This document shows positions 49,438 through 58,589 of a stretch of 64,000 bases of DNA, one piece after another. The stretch spans positions 62,001-126,000 of the forward strand of contig NC_003413.1 in assembly GCF_000007305.1 (NCBI RefSeq), in the 5' to 3' direction. Position 1 is the stretch's first letter. Each line of letters opens with the position of its first letter. Source of the stretch: Pyrococcus furiosus DSM 3638 (GTDB lineage: Archaea > Methanobacteriota_B > Thermococci > Thermococcales > Thermococcaceae). The notes below the pieces were generated by a model, which saw nothing but the letters and a program-made list of their open reading frames with translations, made no database searches and was not told the origin of the DNA. The translations under genes were made by a program, and so were the position numbers.

Positions 49438-50537
49438 TCGCTGGAGTTGGTTTTGGAACTTTAACTGGCCTAACGCCAGGGCTTCACGTAAATTCTCTTA
49501 GTAGACTTAGCTTACCTATCCCTACTCTCTTTGTAATGGGTTTAGTTCATACTTTTCTGGACTCTATTCCTTCAGCTCTCTTTGGAGTTCCTGATGCCGA
49601 TGATAGCGTTCCTTCTCTTTTACCTTCTCATAGATTAGTTCTTGAAGGAAAATTTGGAGAAGTTGTAAAGCTTTCTCTTTTTGCTAGCACATTGGCCCTT
49701 ATTTTCTCAATTGCAACTCTTCCCGCGTATTTTTTAGTCGCCCCCAAGTACAGTTTTAAGATTGGGATTATTTTTGTAGTTTTCTTGTCTCTTTTTCTAA
49801 TTCTTTCCCAGGGGAACAAACTAGGAGCCCTAGTTATATTTTTGCTGGCTGGATTTTTAGGATATGAGGTATTTTCTCTTCCGATTTCAGATCCCTTTTA
49901 TCCTCTTTTTACTGGGTTATTTGCCCTTCCTTTGCTGGTTGACTCTTACTTGCATCCTCCAAAAAGTGTTAAGGTTTACGATGCCCCTCTTCGCATTCCT
50001 TCCTGGAGGTTAGTAAAGTTCTCTATTTTTGGCACTTTTTTCGGAGCTTTGGCATCTCTTTTACCCACTCTAACTGCCGGTCAAGCTTCACTCCTAGGCT
50101 CGAAGTTTACAAAAGATGATAGGGAGTTTTTGACAATAGTTTATTCAACTAACACGGCGGCATACTCTTTTTCTCTTGCAAACTTAGCACTTACTGGAAA
50201 GACGAGAAATGGAGTAATGGTAGCCATTGGAAATGTCTCGATTCAAGAATTGCCATTTCTCTACCTTTTAGGTCTTTCGGCATCTATGCTACTCTTAATT
50301 TTTGCTCCCAGGTTGGCGATAATTATTGGAAAAGTCGCCTTTAGGCAGTATAGGCCTACTATCCTGGGAATAATTGTTTTTCTGTTTCTTCTGGGATTTT
50401 TATACGATGGTATTTTGGGAGTTTTAGTAATGATTTCAGCTATGTTTCTTGGGTTTGTGGCTCCTCTTTGGAAGGTTAGGAGGGTAACTTACATGGGAGT
50501 TCTTATGTTTCCCATCCTTGTGGAAAGTGTTATTTAG
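49416..50537 (+). CDS. TctA-like polytopic membrane protein (DUF112/COG1784)
   Basis: A 373-residue integral membrane protein with about ten hydrophobic segments. The start LLQLIAGVGFGTLTGLTPGLHVN carries the GxxxGLTPGLHxN-type signature of archaeal DUF112 proteins, distantly related to TctA citrate permeases. The second half repeats the topology (FGTFFGALASLLPTLTAGQASLLG), so the protein is an inverted or tandem duplication. GAGAGGAGG precedes the ATG at 49416. Overlap with the beta-rich gene suggests a transporter or export complex with an external partner. The substrate is unknown. Confidence 0.8.
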   Translation: MRELLQLIAGVGFGTLTGLTPGLHVNSLSRLSLPIPTLFVMGLVHTFLDSIPSALFGVPDADDSVPSLLPSHRLVLEGKFGEVVKLSLFASTLALIFSIATLPAYFLVAPKYSFKIGIIFVVFLSLFLILSQGNKLGALVIFLLAGFLGYEVFSLPISDPFYPLFTGLFALPLLVDSYLHPPKSVKVYDAPLRIPSWRLVKFSIFGTFFGALASLLPTLTAGQASLLGSKFTKDDREFLTIVYSTNTAAYSFSLANLALTGKTRNGVMVAIGNVSIQELPFLYLLGLSASMLLLIFAPRLAIIIGKVAFRQYRPTILGIIVFLFLLGFLYDGILGVLVMISAMFLGFVAPLWKVRRVTYMGVLMFPILVESVI

Positions 50538-50569
50538 CCTCTTGTCATTCCTATTAATGGTGAGAAGAA

Positions 50570-51157
50570 ATGCCAGACGTTTATGAACCTATAATGGGAG
50601 CTTTTTCACTTGCAAGACGATTGTGGAAAATGATAGTTGAGAAAAAGGGCCTGCCAACTGGAGATGATGTGGCCTCTCTCCTAGAAAACTTGGGTTTTGA
50701 AAGAGTGTGTACGGGAAGTGGTCTTGCTGTATTTAGAAATAGGTTTGTGATTGCCCTTCTAATTCCCAGGGAGAACATGATTGTCGTTGACTTTCTCTCG
50801 TCTAGTGGAGAGCTGAGCGATGCCCTTGAACTCATAGCTTATTATGACAAGGAGATCGAATGTTATGTCGTCGAAATCCTTCCCTCAAATGAGTTAGAGT
50901 ATGAGGAAAACTTAGGAATAGAGCCAGTTATAATTGATGGAAAGACCTTTGAGCTTAGAAGCTACCCAGTTCTTGGTGATTTTAAGCAGGGAAAAGACAA
51001 AGTTGTTCTCAAAATTGATAGAGAAGTTTATGAACTGTGGAAAGAGAGTGGAAAGCTAGACGTTTGTCCAGTGTGTGGGGGTCATCTTAGGTGGAAGCAA
51101 GGAAAAGCTTTGTGTACCGAGTGTGGAATAGAGGTGGTCGTTGATGAGGAACATTAA
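50570..51157 (+). CDS. Conserved protein with C-terminal zinc ribbon
   Basis: A 195-residue soluble protein. The main body (residues 1-155) alternates helices and strands with no motif I recognise. Residues 165-190 form a zinc ribbon, CPVCGGHLRWKQGKALCTECG, four Cys in CxxC pairs. GGTGAGAAGAA precedes the ATG. Its 3' end overlaps the aldolase start by 14 bases, so both are in one transcript. A role in nucleic acid or protein binding is possible; nothing more can be said. Confidence 0.7.
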   Translation: MPDVYEPIMGAFSLARRLWKMIVEKKGLPTGDDVASLLENLGFERVCTGSGLAVFRNRFVIALLIPRENMIVVDFLSSSGELSDALELIAYYDKEIECYVVEILPSNELEYEENLGIEPVIIDGKTFELRSYPVLGDFKQGKDKVVLKIDREVYELWKESGKLDVCPVCGGHLRWKQGKALCTECGIEVVVDEEH

Positions 51158-51713
51158 GGCGAAGCTTATACATTATTCAAAGCTTGCACATAGAAAAGGC
51201 TTAACTGGTTCATTTGGAGGAAACATGAGCATTAGAGTTGGGAACTACGTGTTCATAAAGGGGACTGGAAGCGTGATGGAAGAGCTTACCGAAAGTCAGA
51301 TTGCTGTTGTAAAATTGGATGGGAAAGTGGTTTCTTCTGTAAGACCCTCCTCCGAATACCGCCTTCACTTGGGAGTTTATAGGAATAGGCCCGAAGTTAG
51401 GGCAGTAGTTCATCTTCATCCTCCTTACTCCATAGTCCTCTCTATTTTTGAGAGGGAGGCTCCTATGATAACCCCTGAGGCTGAGTTATATCTTAAGAAA
51501 GTCCCCGTGCTTCCATTTAGACCTGCAGGGAGTGTTGAATTGGCTCAACAAGTCTCTGAAGCTATGAAGGGTTATGATGCAGTTGTACTTGAAAGACATG
51601 GGGTTGTTACAGTTGGAAGAAGCCTTAGAGAGGCCTTTTATAAGGCTGAACTCGTTGAGGAAGTGGCTAGACTCTGGTACCAAAAGTTTATAGCCTCCAG
51701 AGAGAAAAACTAA
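51144..51713 (+). CDS. Class II aldolase/adducin-family protein (fuculose-phosphate aldolase-like)
   Basis: A 189-residue zinc-dependent aldolase cleaving or forming a sugar phosphate from DHAP/glycolaldehyde-type units. Family motifs: SFGGNMSIRVG, IKGTGSVMEEL, SSEYRLH (catalytic Glu), VVHLHPPYS (two His ligands) and LERHGVVTVG (third His). ATG at 51144 follows GAGGTGGTCGTTG; TTG at 51141 would add one residue. The substrate is not clear from sequence. Its stop codon lies two bases ahead of the RNase P RNA, whose TATA box sits inside its last codons, so the end of this gene does double duty. Confidence 0.88.
   Translation: MRNIKAKLIHYSKLAHRKGLTGSFGGNMSIRVGNYVFIKGTGSVMEELTESQIAVVKLDGKVVSSVRPSSEYRLHLGVYRNRPEVRAVVHLHPPYSIVLSIFEREAPMITPEAELYLKKVPVLPFRPAGSVELAQQVSEAMKGYDAVVLERHGVVTVGRSLREAFYKAELVEEVARLWYQKFIASREKN
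51687..51692 (+). promoter_or_regulatory. TATA element for RNase P RNA inside aldolase coding region
   Basis: TTTATA, in context CAAAAGTTTATAG, is centred about 26-27 bases before the first base of the predicted RNase P RNA (51716), exactly where an archaeal TATA box should be. It lies inside the last nine codons of the aldolase gene. Confidence 0.7.
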
Positions 51714-51715
51714 AA

Positions 51716-52045
51716 TAGGCGAGGGGGCTGGGGGCTGTCGGGCTCGTGCCCGAGGAAGTTCCGCCCACCGCACCGGGGCCGCGGTGCCGTAAGGCACCGG
51801 CCGAGAGGCCGGGCAACGGCACAGAAACGACACGTCCCTCGGGGGATGTGGATGAAAGCGGTGAAGGCTCCCGGTGACGGGAGCCGAGTTAACCCGCAGA
51901 CAATCCCGAGGGGAGCGGTGAAACGGCCGTCCCGCGGGGTGCAAGGCCGAGTTAGGGCCGATGAGTTCCCGGTGTGAGGCCCGTGGTAGGCCGCTTAGTC
52001 GAATGCTCCCGTAGTACAGAAGGCGGGCTATAGCCCCCTCGCCTA
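51716..52045 (+). ncRNA. rnpB: RNase P RNA (archaeal type A)
   Basis: A 330-base GC-rich RNA that cleaves the 5' leader from pre-tRNA. Its ends pair as helix P1: TAGGCGAGGGGGCT at 51716 with AGCCCCCTCGCCTA ending at 52045. Conserved regions are in order: GAGGAAGTTCCGCCC (CR-I) near 51751, ACAGAAACGACACG (CR-II) at 51821, TTAGTCGAATG (CR-IV) near 51995 and GTACAGAAGGCGGGCT (CR-V) near 52014. It starts two bases after the aldolase stop and is followed by a T-run. Its last three bases overlap the stop codon of the convergent EamA gene. Confidence 0.96.
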
Positions 52046-52888
52046 CCCTTTTTTGAGTGCATCTAGGGCTGTTGCTATTAAAATTAATCCTCCACCTATG
52101 ATTGTGTAGATACTTGGAACTTCTCCAAATATGATAATCCCGTATATAACGGCACTTATTGGGTCTAAATAACTTAGCAATGCTGCCTCACTCACACTTA
52201 CTTCTTTAAGCCCATCCATATAGAGGAATAACGCAAGAACTGTATGTACAGTTACTAAGACGCCAATTGACCACCACACGGGCTTTCCAACATCTACAAC
52301 ACTTATTATTGGAAGCATTAGGAATGAAGCAACTAAAAGTTGGAGAAAGGTCAGGATTTCTCCCTTTACTTTCTTCAAAAATCTTCCGAGGTTAGGAATC
52401 AAGGCATAGAAGAACGCTGCAATTAATGCAAACATGATTCCAATGAAGTCTCTGTTGTTAATACTTATCTCTTGGCCGCTAATTATAATTCCAAGTCCCA
52501 GGAATGCTAAAGATATTGCAAACATCCTTGACTTCTTTACTTTCTCCTTTAGAAACTTCCAGGAAAGTAGTGTGGCTATTATGGGGGAAGTATAGTAAAC
52601 GAGAACAACGTTTGCTATTGTTGTATACTCCAATCCTGTAAAAAAGAATATCCAGTTAAGCGCAAGAGCACTCCCAATCCCTATATATGGGAGAGGATTT
52701 CTTGCTATACAATCCAAGGCTTCTCTTATTCTCCTTTTAGCCCCCAATATTATTAGCAGGAAGATAGAGCCTAGAGAAACTCTAGCAAAAGCAACGCCAA
52801 GGCCAGATAATCCTGAAAACCTTGCAAATACTCCTACACTTCCCCATATAAGCATTGCAATAACTATTTTTATCTTTCCTTTATTCAT
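52043..52888 (-). CDS. EamA-family (DMT) transporter
   Basis: A 281-residue membrane protein with ten hydrophobic segments arranged as two EamA repeats: the first from IKIVIAMLIWGSVGVFARFS and the second from IGIMFALIAAFFYALIPNL. The family exports or imports small metabolites; the substrate is not predictable. ATG at 52888 (MNKGKIKIV) overlaps the primase stop by eight bases; the longer frame reads back inside priS and adds polar residues before the first segment. The end overlaps the RNase P RNA by three bases. Confidence 0.85.
   Translation of the reverse strand: MNKGKIKIVIAMLIWGSVGVFARFSGLSGLGVAFARVSLGSIFLLIILGAKRRIREALDCIARNPLPYIGIGSALALNWIFFFTGLEYTTIANVVLVYYTSPIIATLLSWKFLKEKVKKSRMFAISLAFLGLGIIISGQEISINNRDFIGIMFALIAAFFYALIPNLGRFLKKVKGEILTFLQLLVASFLMLPIISVVDVGKPVWWSIGVLVTVHTVLALFLYMDGLKEVSVSEAALLSYLDPISAVIYGIIIFGEVPSIYTIIGGGLILIATALDALKKG
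52049..52054 (+). terminator. T-run terminator after RNase P RNA
   Basis: Six T residues directly follow the P1 helix (CTACCC then TTTTTT). Archaeal RNA polymerase terminates at such oligo-T runs. The run lies in the 3' end of the convergent EamA coding region. Confidence 0.6.
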
Positions 52889-53924
52889 ATTCCAAGGACT
52901 CTCTCCACAGTTTATAAGCTTCGCGCACTTCTTTTTTCCTGAACTTTGGCACTGCATGTCTAAATGGATTAAACTTCATGACCTCTCTCTCCTTGGTTCC
53001 AACATAAGTTGCTATAAGGCCCACTTTGGAATGGAGTGTTGAGGGCAACCTTAGGATTCTCTTTATATCAACTGTAACCCTACCATCAAAATAGGCCTTT
53101 GAAAATCTAGTTGATAGGGCAAAGAGCTTAGCCATGCTTTCAATTCCCACGCCTTCTGGAAAAGATGCCAATATTGCCTTCCTTACAAATCCCTCGTATA
53201 TTTCTTCTTTGTGATCTAGAATTTTCTTTGCAATATTTCTTCTTATTCCAATGCTTAGCAAGTGAGGTACGTTAACCCTTAGAATAAAGTATCCCAGTCT
53301 CAACCTAAATACTCTCGGGTAGCCATGCTTTAACACAAACCATCCTCTCTTCTCCAGTAGAAATCTTCTAAATTCTTCAACGTTCTCAATTTCACTAGCT
53401 GAAATAAAGGCAAGAATTCTTTCTCTACTTTTGGAGTCCAATTGGAGGGCCCATTCATCTAGGATTCTTATGTGATATCCTCTTCCGGAGTAGACTACAT
53501 GGATATTTTCAAAGCCGAGTTCTTCCCTGAGAATTATTAGAGTATCTTTAGCTAGCTCTTTTGCATCTTCAAGGCATATTGGACACACTGTCCCAGGTTC
53601 GTGGTTGCACCTCTTTAGGGGGAGATCCTTGGCATCAATGTCAAAAACTAACTCAGCTCCTCTCCACCCTTCCATCTCCCTGGGGTTTTCATAAAATGCC
53701 ACACTTGAATATACTGCGTAGGGGGATGTGGCTCTAATGTAGTCCTCTAAATCTCTTATGTCAGAATATTGATTTTTCCTGTCACTTGGACCTTCCCCGT
53801 TATGATCGAAGCCGAATTCTCTACTTTCTAGAGTGTCCACTATGAACTTTGGTATTTTCTTTGCACTCCATTCTTTACTGTAGAATTCGCTCCTTTCCTC
53901 CTTTGTCACTTCCCTCATCAGCAT
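52881..53924 (-). CDS. priS: DNA primase small (catalytic) subunit
   Basis: A 347-residue catalytic subunit of the archaeal-eukaryotic primase, which makes RNA or DNA primers. The catalytic acidic pair is in VFDIDAKDL (two Asp), followed by a zinc knuckle [27 protein letters not shown] and [10 protein letters not shown] belong to the nucleotide-binding fold; a third Asp lies further on. Start [14 protein letters not shown]; the in-frame second ATG, two codons on, is also possible. Its 5' end overlaps priL by 50 bases, so the heterodimer is made from one message in equal amounts. Confidence 0.96.
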
Positions 53925-55065
53925 GCTTGGCCCTCCTCTTCTCTTCTAAGTAAAGACGCCTTAGATAATATGTTAGGGGATTTCTAATGTATCTGCAGTG
54001 CTTGTCAGGAGTGCAAAGCTGTGGAGCATTTGCCTTTATCTTATCACAGTTAGGGGGAAAGTACCATGTTGAGTTCCCGCTGTCTTCAAGGGTAGGATTT
54101 GCAGTGTATCCAAAGCCCAAGTGGTACCATATATTCTTTATTTCGTTTGGTTGATCTTCGAATAGTGGAGGTGAGCATCTGTTCCCGGCCTCTATTATTA
54201 TGGGAAGTATTTCCTCGGTTATTACCCTCATATCTTTAATGCAGTCCCTAATTTTTACATTTCTCCTGGGAGGATTTGGACATATCCTTGCATAGCTTAG
54301 AAAGCTCGTGAGCAATACCGTTATTGCATAGTTCCTCATTCCCTGTGGAACTCCTCTGAGAGCATTTTTAACACAGGGAGGGAATAGATGGTGTTTTAGT
54401 TCTCCTGCTTGAACCTCTCTAAACTTATCTGAAAATTCTTTCTCGGCAAAAGATCTTATCTCTCCTGCAAGTCTTCTATAAAACTCTGGAAGCTCGTCCC
54501 TTATTTCGTAAATTATATTCACGGCCTTTTCAACGTTTCTCTCAAAAGCTTTGCTCCACACTTTTAAGAGGTCATCCTTCCTTAAATACACATTCCCATC
54601 ATAGACGTAATAAGAGGAGAGTTTTTCATCTGGAACTAGATCTAAAAACTCCCTTAGGGAAACTATGTATTCTGGAAGGCCACCATAGACTTTTTCAAGT
54701 GTTTTTATGTCGTTTTCTGGGAATTCAACTGCTATTTTTACTTCAATTCCAATTTCATCGCTCCTTATTTTCCTTCTTCTGCGGATTCTCTCTGTATATA
54801 TTCTCAAATTAGCCTTCTTTACTAGTTCCAATTCCAGTCCATATGGGGAGTAAGCTAATGCTCCTATTTGGGCATAAAAGCTTGCTAAATCTCGTATATC
54901 CTCTATATTCAGAATATCTTCGGAGATTTCGGATTCTTTTGCAAATTTTAACCTATTCATGACTTCCTCTATATCCACAAGAGAGGGGATAGCTTGAAGG
55001 AATTCATTCATTGATCCGAATTCTTTTAGTAGTTCTTTGGCCTTCTCACTAAATGGGTCTAGCAT
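53875..55065 (-). CDS. priL: DNA primase large subunit
   Basis: A 396-residue regulatory subunit of primase. ATG at 55065 ([13 protein letters not shown]) is chosen; the longer frame is unsupported. The C-terminal domain carries four cysteines of the 4Fe-4S cluster seen in the family, within [21 protein letters not shown] or [14 protein letters not shown] and QLCTPDKHC. The N-terminal part is helical and contacts PriS. The last residues are strongly charged. It overlaps priS by 50 bases and is divergent from the polynucleotide kinase gene, 49 bases away. Confidence 0.94.
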
Positions 55066-55114
55066 GTTTGATAAAATAAATGAACCCCGATATAACTTTA
55101 ATGGAGGTGGGAGA

Positions 55115-56179
55115 ATGGAAGTTAACAAAGCATCTTTAACTTATGACGTCCCAGAGGATAGGGAATATGCTACAAAGAGGATACTTTCCCTCAAAAGGCC
55201 TTCAAAAATTATGGTAATCGGAGATGTCGATACTGGGAAGACGACACTCATTGTCTATTTGGCAAATGAGCTTATATCGAGAGGATTTAAAGTTGCAATA
55301 GTCGATGCTGATGTTGGTCAGAAAGGCATTCTTCCCCCAGCCACAATAAGCTTAGCTCTCGCTGACATGAAATTTTCCTCTCTAAGTGAGTTGAAACCCT
55401 TAATTCACTATTTTGTAGGTTCTATAACTCCTTCCCAGTTTTTTGGAGAGATGATTGTTGGAACTATGCGCTTGAGTGAGATTGGGAAAAAATTTGCTGA
55501 TTATGTGCTAATAGATACAACTGGGATGATATATGGCTCAGGAGTGGAATTGAAGAGATTGAAGATAGAGGCCGTTAAACCAGATTTAATACTTGCCTTA
55601 GAGAAGAAAGAAGAGCTAAATCCCATTGTTTCAGGATTTGAGGACAAAACGATAAAACTAAAGGTTAGTGAAAATGCTAGGAGTTATTCTAGAAGTGAAA
55701 GAAGGCAAATTAGGCAAGAAAAATGGAGAAAGTATTTTGAAAATGCAAAAATCGTTAGTTTTTCTCTGGAGAATGTTGTTGTTACGGGAACATCATTATT
55801 TCAGGGGAGTGATATAAGAGAAGAGGAAAAATCCCTTTTGGAAAGGCTCTTTAAATGGGTAATTCTTCATGGAAGAAGGATAGGGGATAAGTATTTTGTG
55901 GTTAAAGCAGATGTTGCGGAAGTGCCTAGGGTAGTGGACAAAAATGTTGTTAGGTACTTTGACTTTGAAAAGCTTAGCAATCTCCTTGTAGGTTTACTAA
56001 ACGAGGAGGGCTTATGCCTAGGAGTAGGAATTATTAAAGGCATAAACTTTGGGGAAAAAAGGATAGATATCTTGACTCCAGTCTCTGAAATTGAGAATGT
56101 CAGGGAAATAAGGTTTGGTAGGATTAGGGTAAGGGAAGATGGTGAAGAGTTGGGAATACTGGATAGGGAAGCACTTTAA
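55115..56179 (+). CDS. Clp1/Grc3-type polynucleotide 5'-kinase
   Basis: A 354-residue RNA/DNA 5'-OH kinase. ATG at 55115 ([12 protein letters not shown]) follows GGAGGTGGGAGA. Motifs: P-loop [14 protein letters not shown] (residues about 38-50), [26 protein letters not shown] and the lid region [18 protein letters not shown]. An N-terminal short and a C-terminal beta domain follow the Clp1 pattern. A homologue from P. horikoshii has been shown to be a polynucleotide kinase; the archaeal role may be in RNA end repair or rRNA processing. Divergent from priL. Confidence 0.92.
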
Positions 56180-56241
56180 CAAAAAGGTTTATGAAACCTG
56201 TAAAGTAAAATGTTATTGAAAATCAAGATGGAGGTAGGCAT

Positions 56242-56709
56242 ATGCCAAGGGAGAACGTTGAGCTAACTAACAGACAGGTAGAACTTTTGAGGAAGCTTTA
56301 CAAGGAAGGGAAGACGATTGAGGTTCATACTGTAGAAAAAACTCAAGACGAGCTTGCAGAGGAGTTGGGAATTACGAGACAAGCTCTAAGTAATCACTTA
56401 AAGATTCTCAAGGAGTTAGGGTATATTAGAACTGGGAGAGGATTCATTGATTTAACTGAAAAGGCTCTTGAACTTTTGGGTGAGAAGAGGGGAGACGTAT
56501 TTATTTTTGTCAAAATAGAACCAACAAAAAGAAAAGAGGTTTATGAGGCCATTAAAAAGTTGAAAGTGAAGAAGATTTATCGTGTGACGGGAGAGATAGA
56601 TTTAATAATTGAGGCAGACAAGAGCAAATTGGATGAGATATTGGAGCAAATTGCTGTTTTGGATGGGGTGAAAGAGACCGTCACTCACGTTGTTCTTGGC
56701 GTTCTCTAA
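56242..56709 (+). CDS. HTH / Lrp-AsnC-type transcriptional regulator
   Basis: A 155-residue regulator with an N-terminal winged HTH (DELAEELGITRQALSNHLKILKELGYI, residues about 34-60) and a C-terminal RAM/Lrp effector domain (FIFVKIEPTKRKEVYEAIKKL, KIYRVTGEIDLIIEADKSKLDEI, HVVLGVL). The HTH is more ArsR-like than typical Lrp, a mix that occurs in Thermococcales. GGAGGTAGGCAT precedes the ATG. Likely binds amino acids or another small ligand and forms dimers or octamers. The 3' end overlaps engB by 29 bases in the opposite strand. Confidence 0.88.
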   Translation: MPRENVELTNRQVELLRKLYKEGKTIEVHTVEKTQDELAEELGITRQALSNHLKILKELGYIRTGRGFIDLTEKALELLGEKRGDVFIFVKIEPTKRKEVYEAIKKLKVKKIYRVTGEIDLIIEADKSKLDEILEQIAVLDGVKETVTHVVLGVL

Positions 56710-57253
56710 TTATTTCATTAATTCTCCCCTTTAAAACCTCGATATTGGTTCCAAATTTTGCTGAAATTGGGACAAACACTTTCTCTATCTCGCTAAATGG
56801 AACCCCAAATTTCTCTGCTAGGAAGTAAATAACTCCCTGGACGTTCTTGATTTTGTCTATTTTATTTACTGCCACAATGGTTGGAATTTCTAGATCAGTA
56901 AGAAACTGATAAAACTCTACATCTATTGGAATTTCTCCTCTCTTTTCCCATCTTTCAATGATTTCAGGAGCGGCTTTTCCATCAACTACAAGAACTGCAA
57001 CGTCAATGTTTTTTGCATTATTCTCGATGAAGTGGACGATCTCGTCCTTTATTCTTTCTTGGACTTCTTTGGGTAGTCCTGCCATGAAACCAAATCCCGG
57101 CATATCTATAATTTTGTGGTTTCTCCATTCTATCTCTATTATTTTTCTAGTTACTCCAGGGCGCTTTCCTCTTCTAACCTTTTTTCCAGTGAGTTGATAA
57201 ATTAGAGTACTTTTTCCGACGTTAGATCTACCTACAAACACTATAGTTGCCAT
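56681..57253 (-). CDS. engB: GTP-binding protein EngB/YsxC
   Basis: A 190-residue small GTPase that supports large ribosomal subunit assembly in bacteria; archaeal homologues are less studied. G1 GRSNVGKSTLI, G3 DMPGFG, G4 NKID and G5 SAKFGTN are all present. ATG at 57253 (MATIVFVGRSN) is favoured since a TATA-like TTTATAAA (about 57287-57280) gives an almost leaderless message; an earlier ATG at 57265 would add four residues. Convergent with the Lrp-like regulator. Confidence 0.9.
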   Translation of the reverse strand: MATIVFVGRSNVGKSTLIYQLTGKKVRRGKRPGVTRKIIEIEWRNHKIIDMPGFGFMAGLPKEVQERIKDEIVHFIENNAKNIDVAVLVVDGKAAPEIIERWEKRGEIPIDVEFYQFLTDLEIPTIVAVNKIDKIKNVQGVIYFLAEKFGVPFSEIEKVFVPISAKFGTNIEVLKGRINEIIRERQEQRE

Positions 57254-57315
57254 CAGAAATTTCAAGATAGACTACCTTTTATAAATTCAACTCTCCAAAA
57301 TAAAAATTAAGAAAA

Positions 57316-58506
57316 TCAGCCGTAAATGACTTCATGTGACATTATCTGCTGAATGATCTTCTTTTCATTGCCTAACACTTTGTCTATGGCTTTTAAGAAG
57401 TCTTCCTGAGTTACATAAGTTCTTCTTTCTCTTATTGCAAACATACCAGCCTCTGTAGCTATGGCCTTTAGATCCGCTCCACTTGCCCCCTCTGTTAGCT
57501 CTGCTATAAGTCTTAGATCTACTCCTCTTAGCTTCATCCTTCTTGTGTGGACTTTTAGGATTTCCAGTCTTCCTTCAAAGTCTGGTAATGGAACCTCAAT
57601 AAGCCTGTCAAATCTACCTGGTCTGAGAAGAGCAGGATCGAGGATGTCTGGCCTGTTAGTAGCTGCTATTACTTTTACATTTCCTCTTGGATCAAACCCG
57701 TCCATTTCAGCTAAGAGTTGCATTAGTGTTCTATTTACTTCTCTTTCTCCACCTGTGGTCTCATCTAACCTTTTGGCGCCGATTGCGTCAATTTCGTCAA
57801 TGAATATTATTGTTGGAGCTTTTTCTTTTGCCAATTCAAATAGCTCATGGACTAGCCTGGCACCTTCTCCAATGTACTTCCTAACGAGCTCGCTTCCCAC
57901 AACCCTAATGAATGTAGCATTAACTTCATGAGCTATTGCCTTAGCCATTAAAGTTTTTCCACATCCAGGTGGTCCATAGAGCAGAACTCCCTTTGGAGGA
58001 TCAATTCCAACTTCTTCAAACAGTTCTGGATGCTTTAATGGTAATTCTATTGCTTCCCTAAGTTCCTGGAGTTGTTTCTTGAGTCCTCCAATGTCGTTAT
58101 ACGTTACATTGGGCCTCTCTACAACTTCAAATCCCAGGACTGCTGGGTCTTTTGAAGCTGGTAGTATTTCTATTATTGCCATTGTTCTTTGGTCAAGGGC
58201 TACCCTTGTTCCTGGCCTTAGTTTGCTCTTATCTATCCATGGTGCAATTCTAACGACAAACCTGGGTCCGTTATAATTTTGTACTATTGCTCTATCATCG
58301 TCTAAAACTTCTATGACACTTCCTGCGAAAGCTGGTGGTTGTCTTAGTCTTGACATTTCACTCCTTAACCTTGAGAGCTCCCTCTCTAGCCTTTCTTTGT
58401 CTGCCTCAAGCATTCTCACTTGAAGTTCTAGCTGTCTTATTCTTCTCTTTAGATAAGTGACGTAATCATCATAATTACCGTGAAATTGAGCTTCGTCCTC
58501 ACTCAT
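57316..58506 (-). CDS. pan: Proteasome-activating nucleotidase PAN
   Basis: A 396-residue AAA+ unfoldase that forms a hexameric cap and feeds substrates into the 20S proteasome. ATG at 58506 ([14 protein letters not shown]) gives the known length. Residues about 15-75 are coiled coil, 75-130 an OB domain ([14 protein letters not shown]), then the AAA module with Walker [13 protein letters not shown], Walker [12 protein letters not shown], sensor 1 AATNRPD and arginine fingers in LRPGRFDR. The C-terminus ends IYG, the HbYX motif that opens the proteasome gate. It stands alone, with GGGGTGATAAT as ribosome site. Confidence 0.97.
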   Translation of the reverse strand: MSEDEAQFHGNYDDYVTYLKRRIRQLELQVRMLEADKERLERELSRLRSEMSRLRQPPAFAGSVIEVLDDDRAIVQNYNGPRFVVRIAPWIDKSKLRPGTRVALDQRTMAIIEILPASKDPAVLGFEVVERPNVTYNDIGGLKKQLQELREAIELPLKHPELFEEVGIDPPKGVLLYGPPGCGKTLMAKAIAHEVNATFIRVVGSELVRKYIGEGARLVHELFELAKEKAPTIIFIDEIDAIGAKRLDETTGGEREVNRTLMQLLAEMDGFDPRGNVKVIAATNRPDILDPALLRPGRFDRLIEVPLPDFEGRLEILKVHTRRMKLRGVDLRLIAELTEGASGADLKAIATEAGMFAIRERRTYVTQEDFLKAIDKVLGNEKKIIQQIMSHEVIYG

Positions 58507-58589
58507 TATTATCACCCCTCACAGTAGGTTTTCCTAAGAAATTTTACGCTCGGGTAGTTTATAAAGGTTTGTTCAAAAATGAAAAAGAT

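Noticed and set aside
51486-51944. Minus-strand 152-residue ORF across RNase P RNA
   Set aside because: The Pro/Arg-rich product comes from reading the GC-rich structured RNA; the RNA itself explains the sequence.
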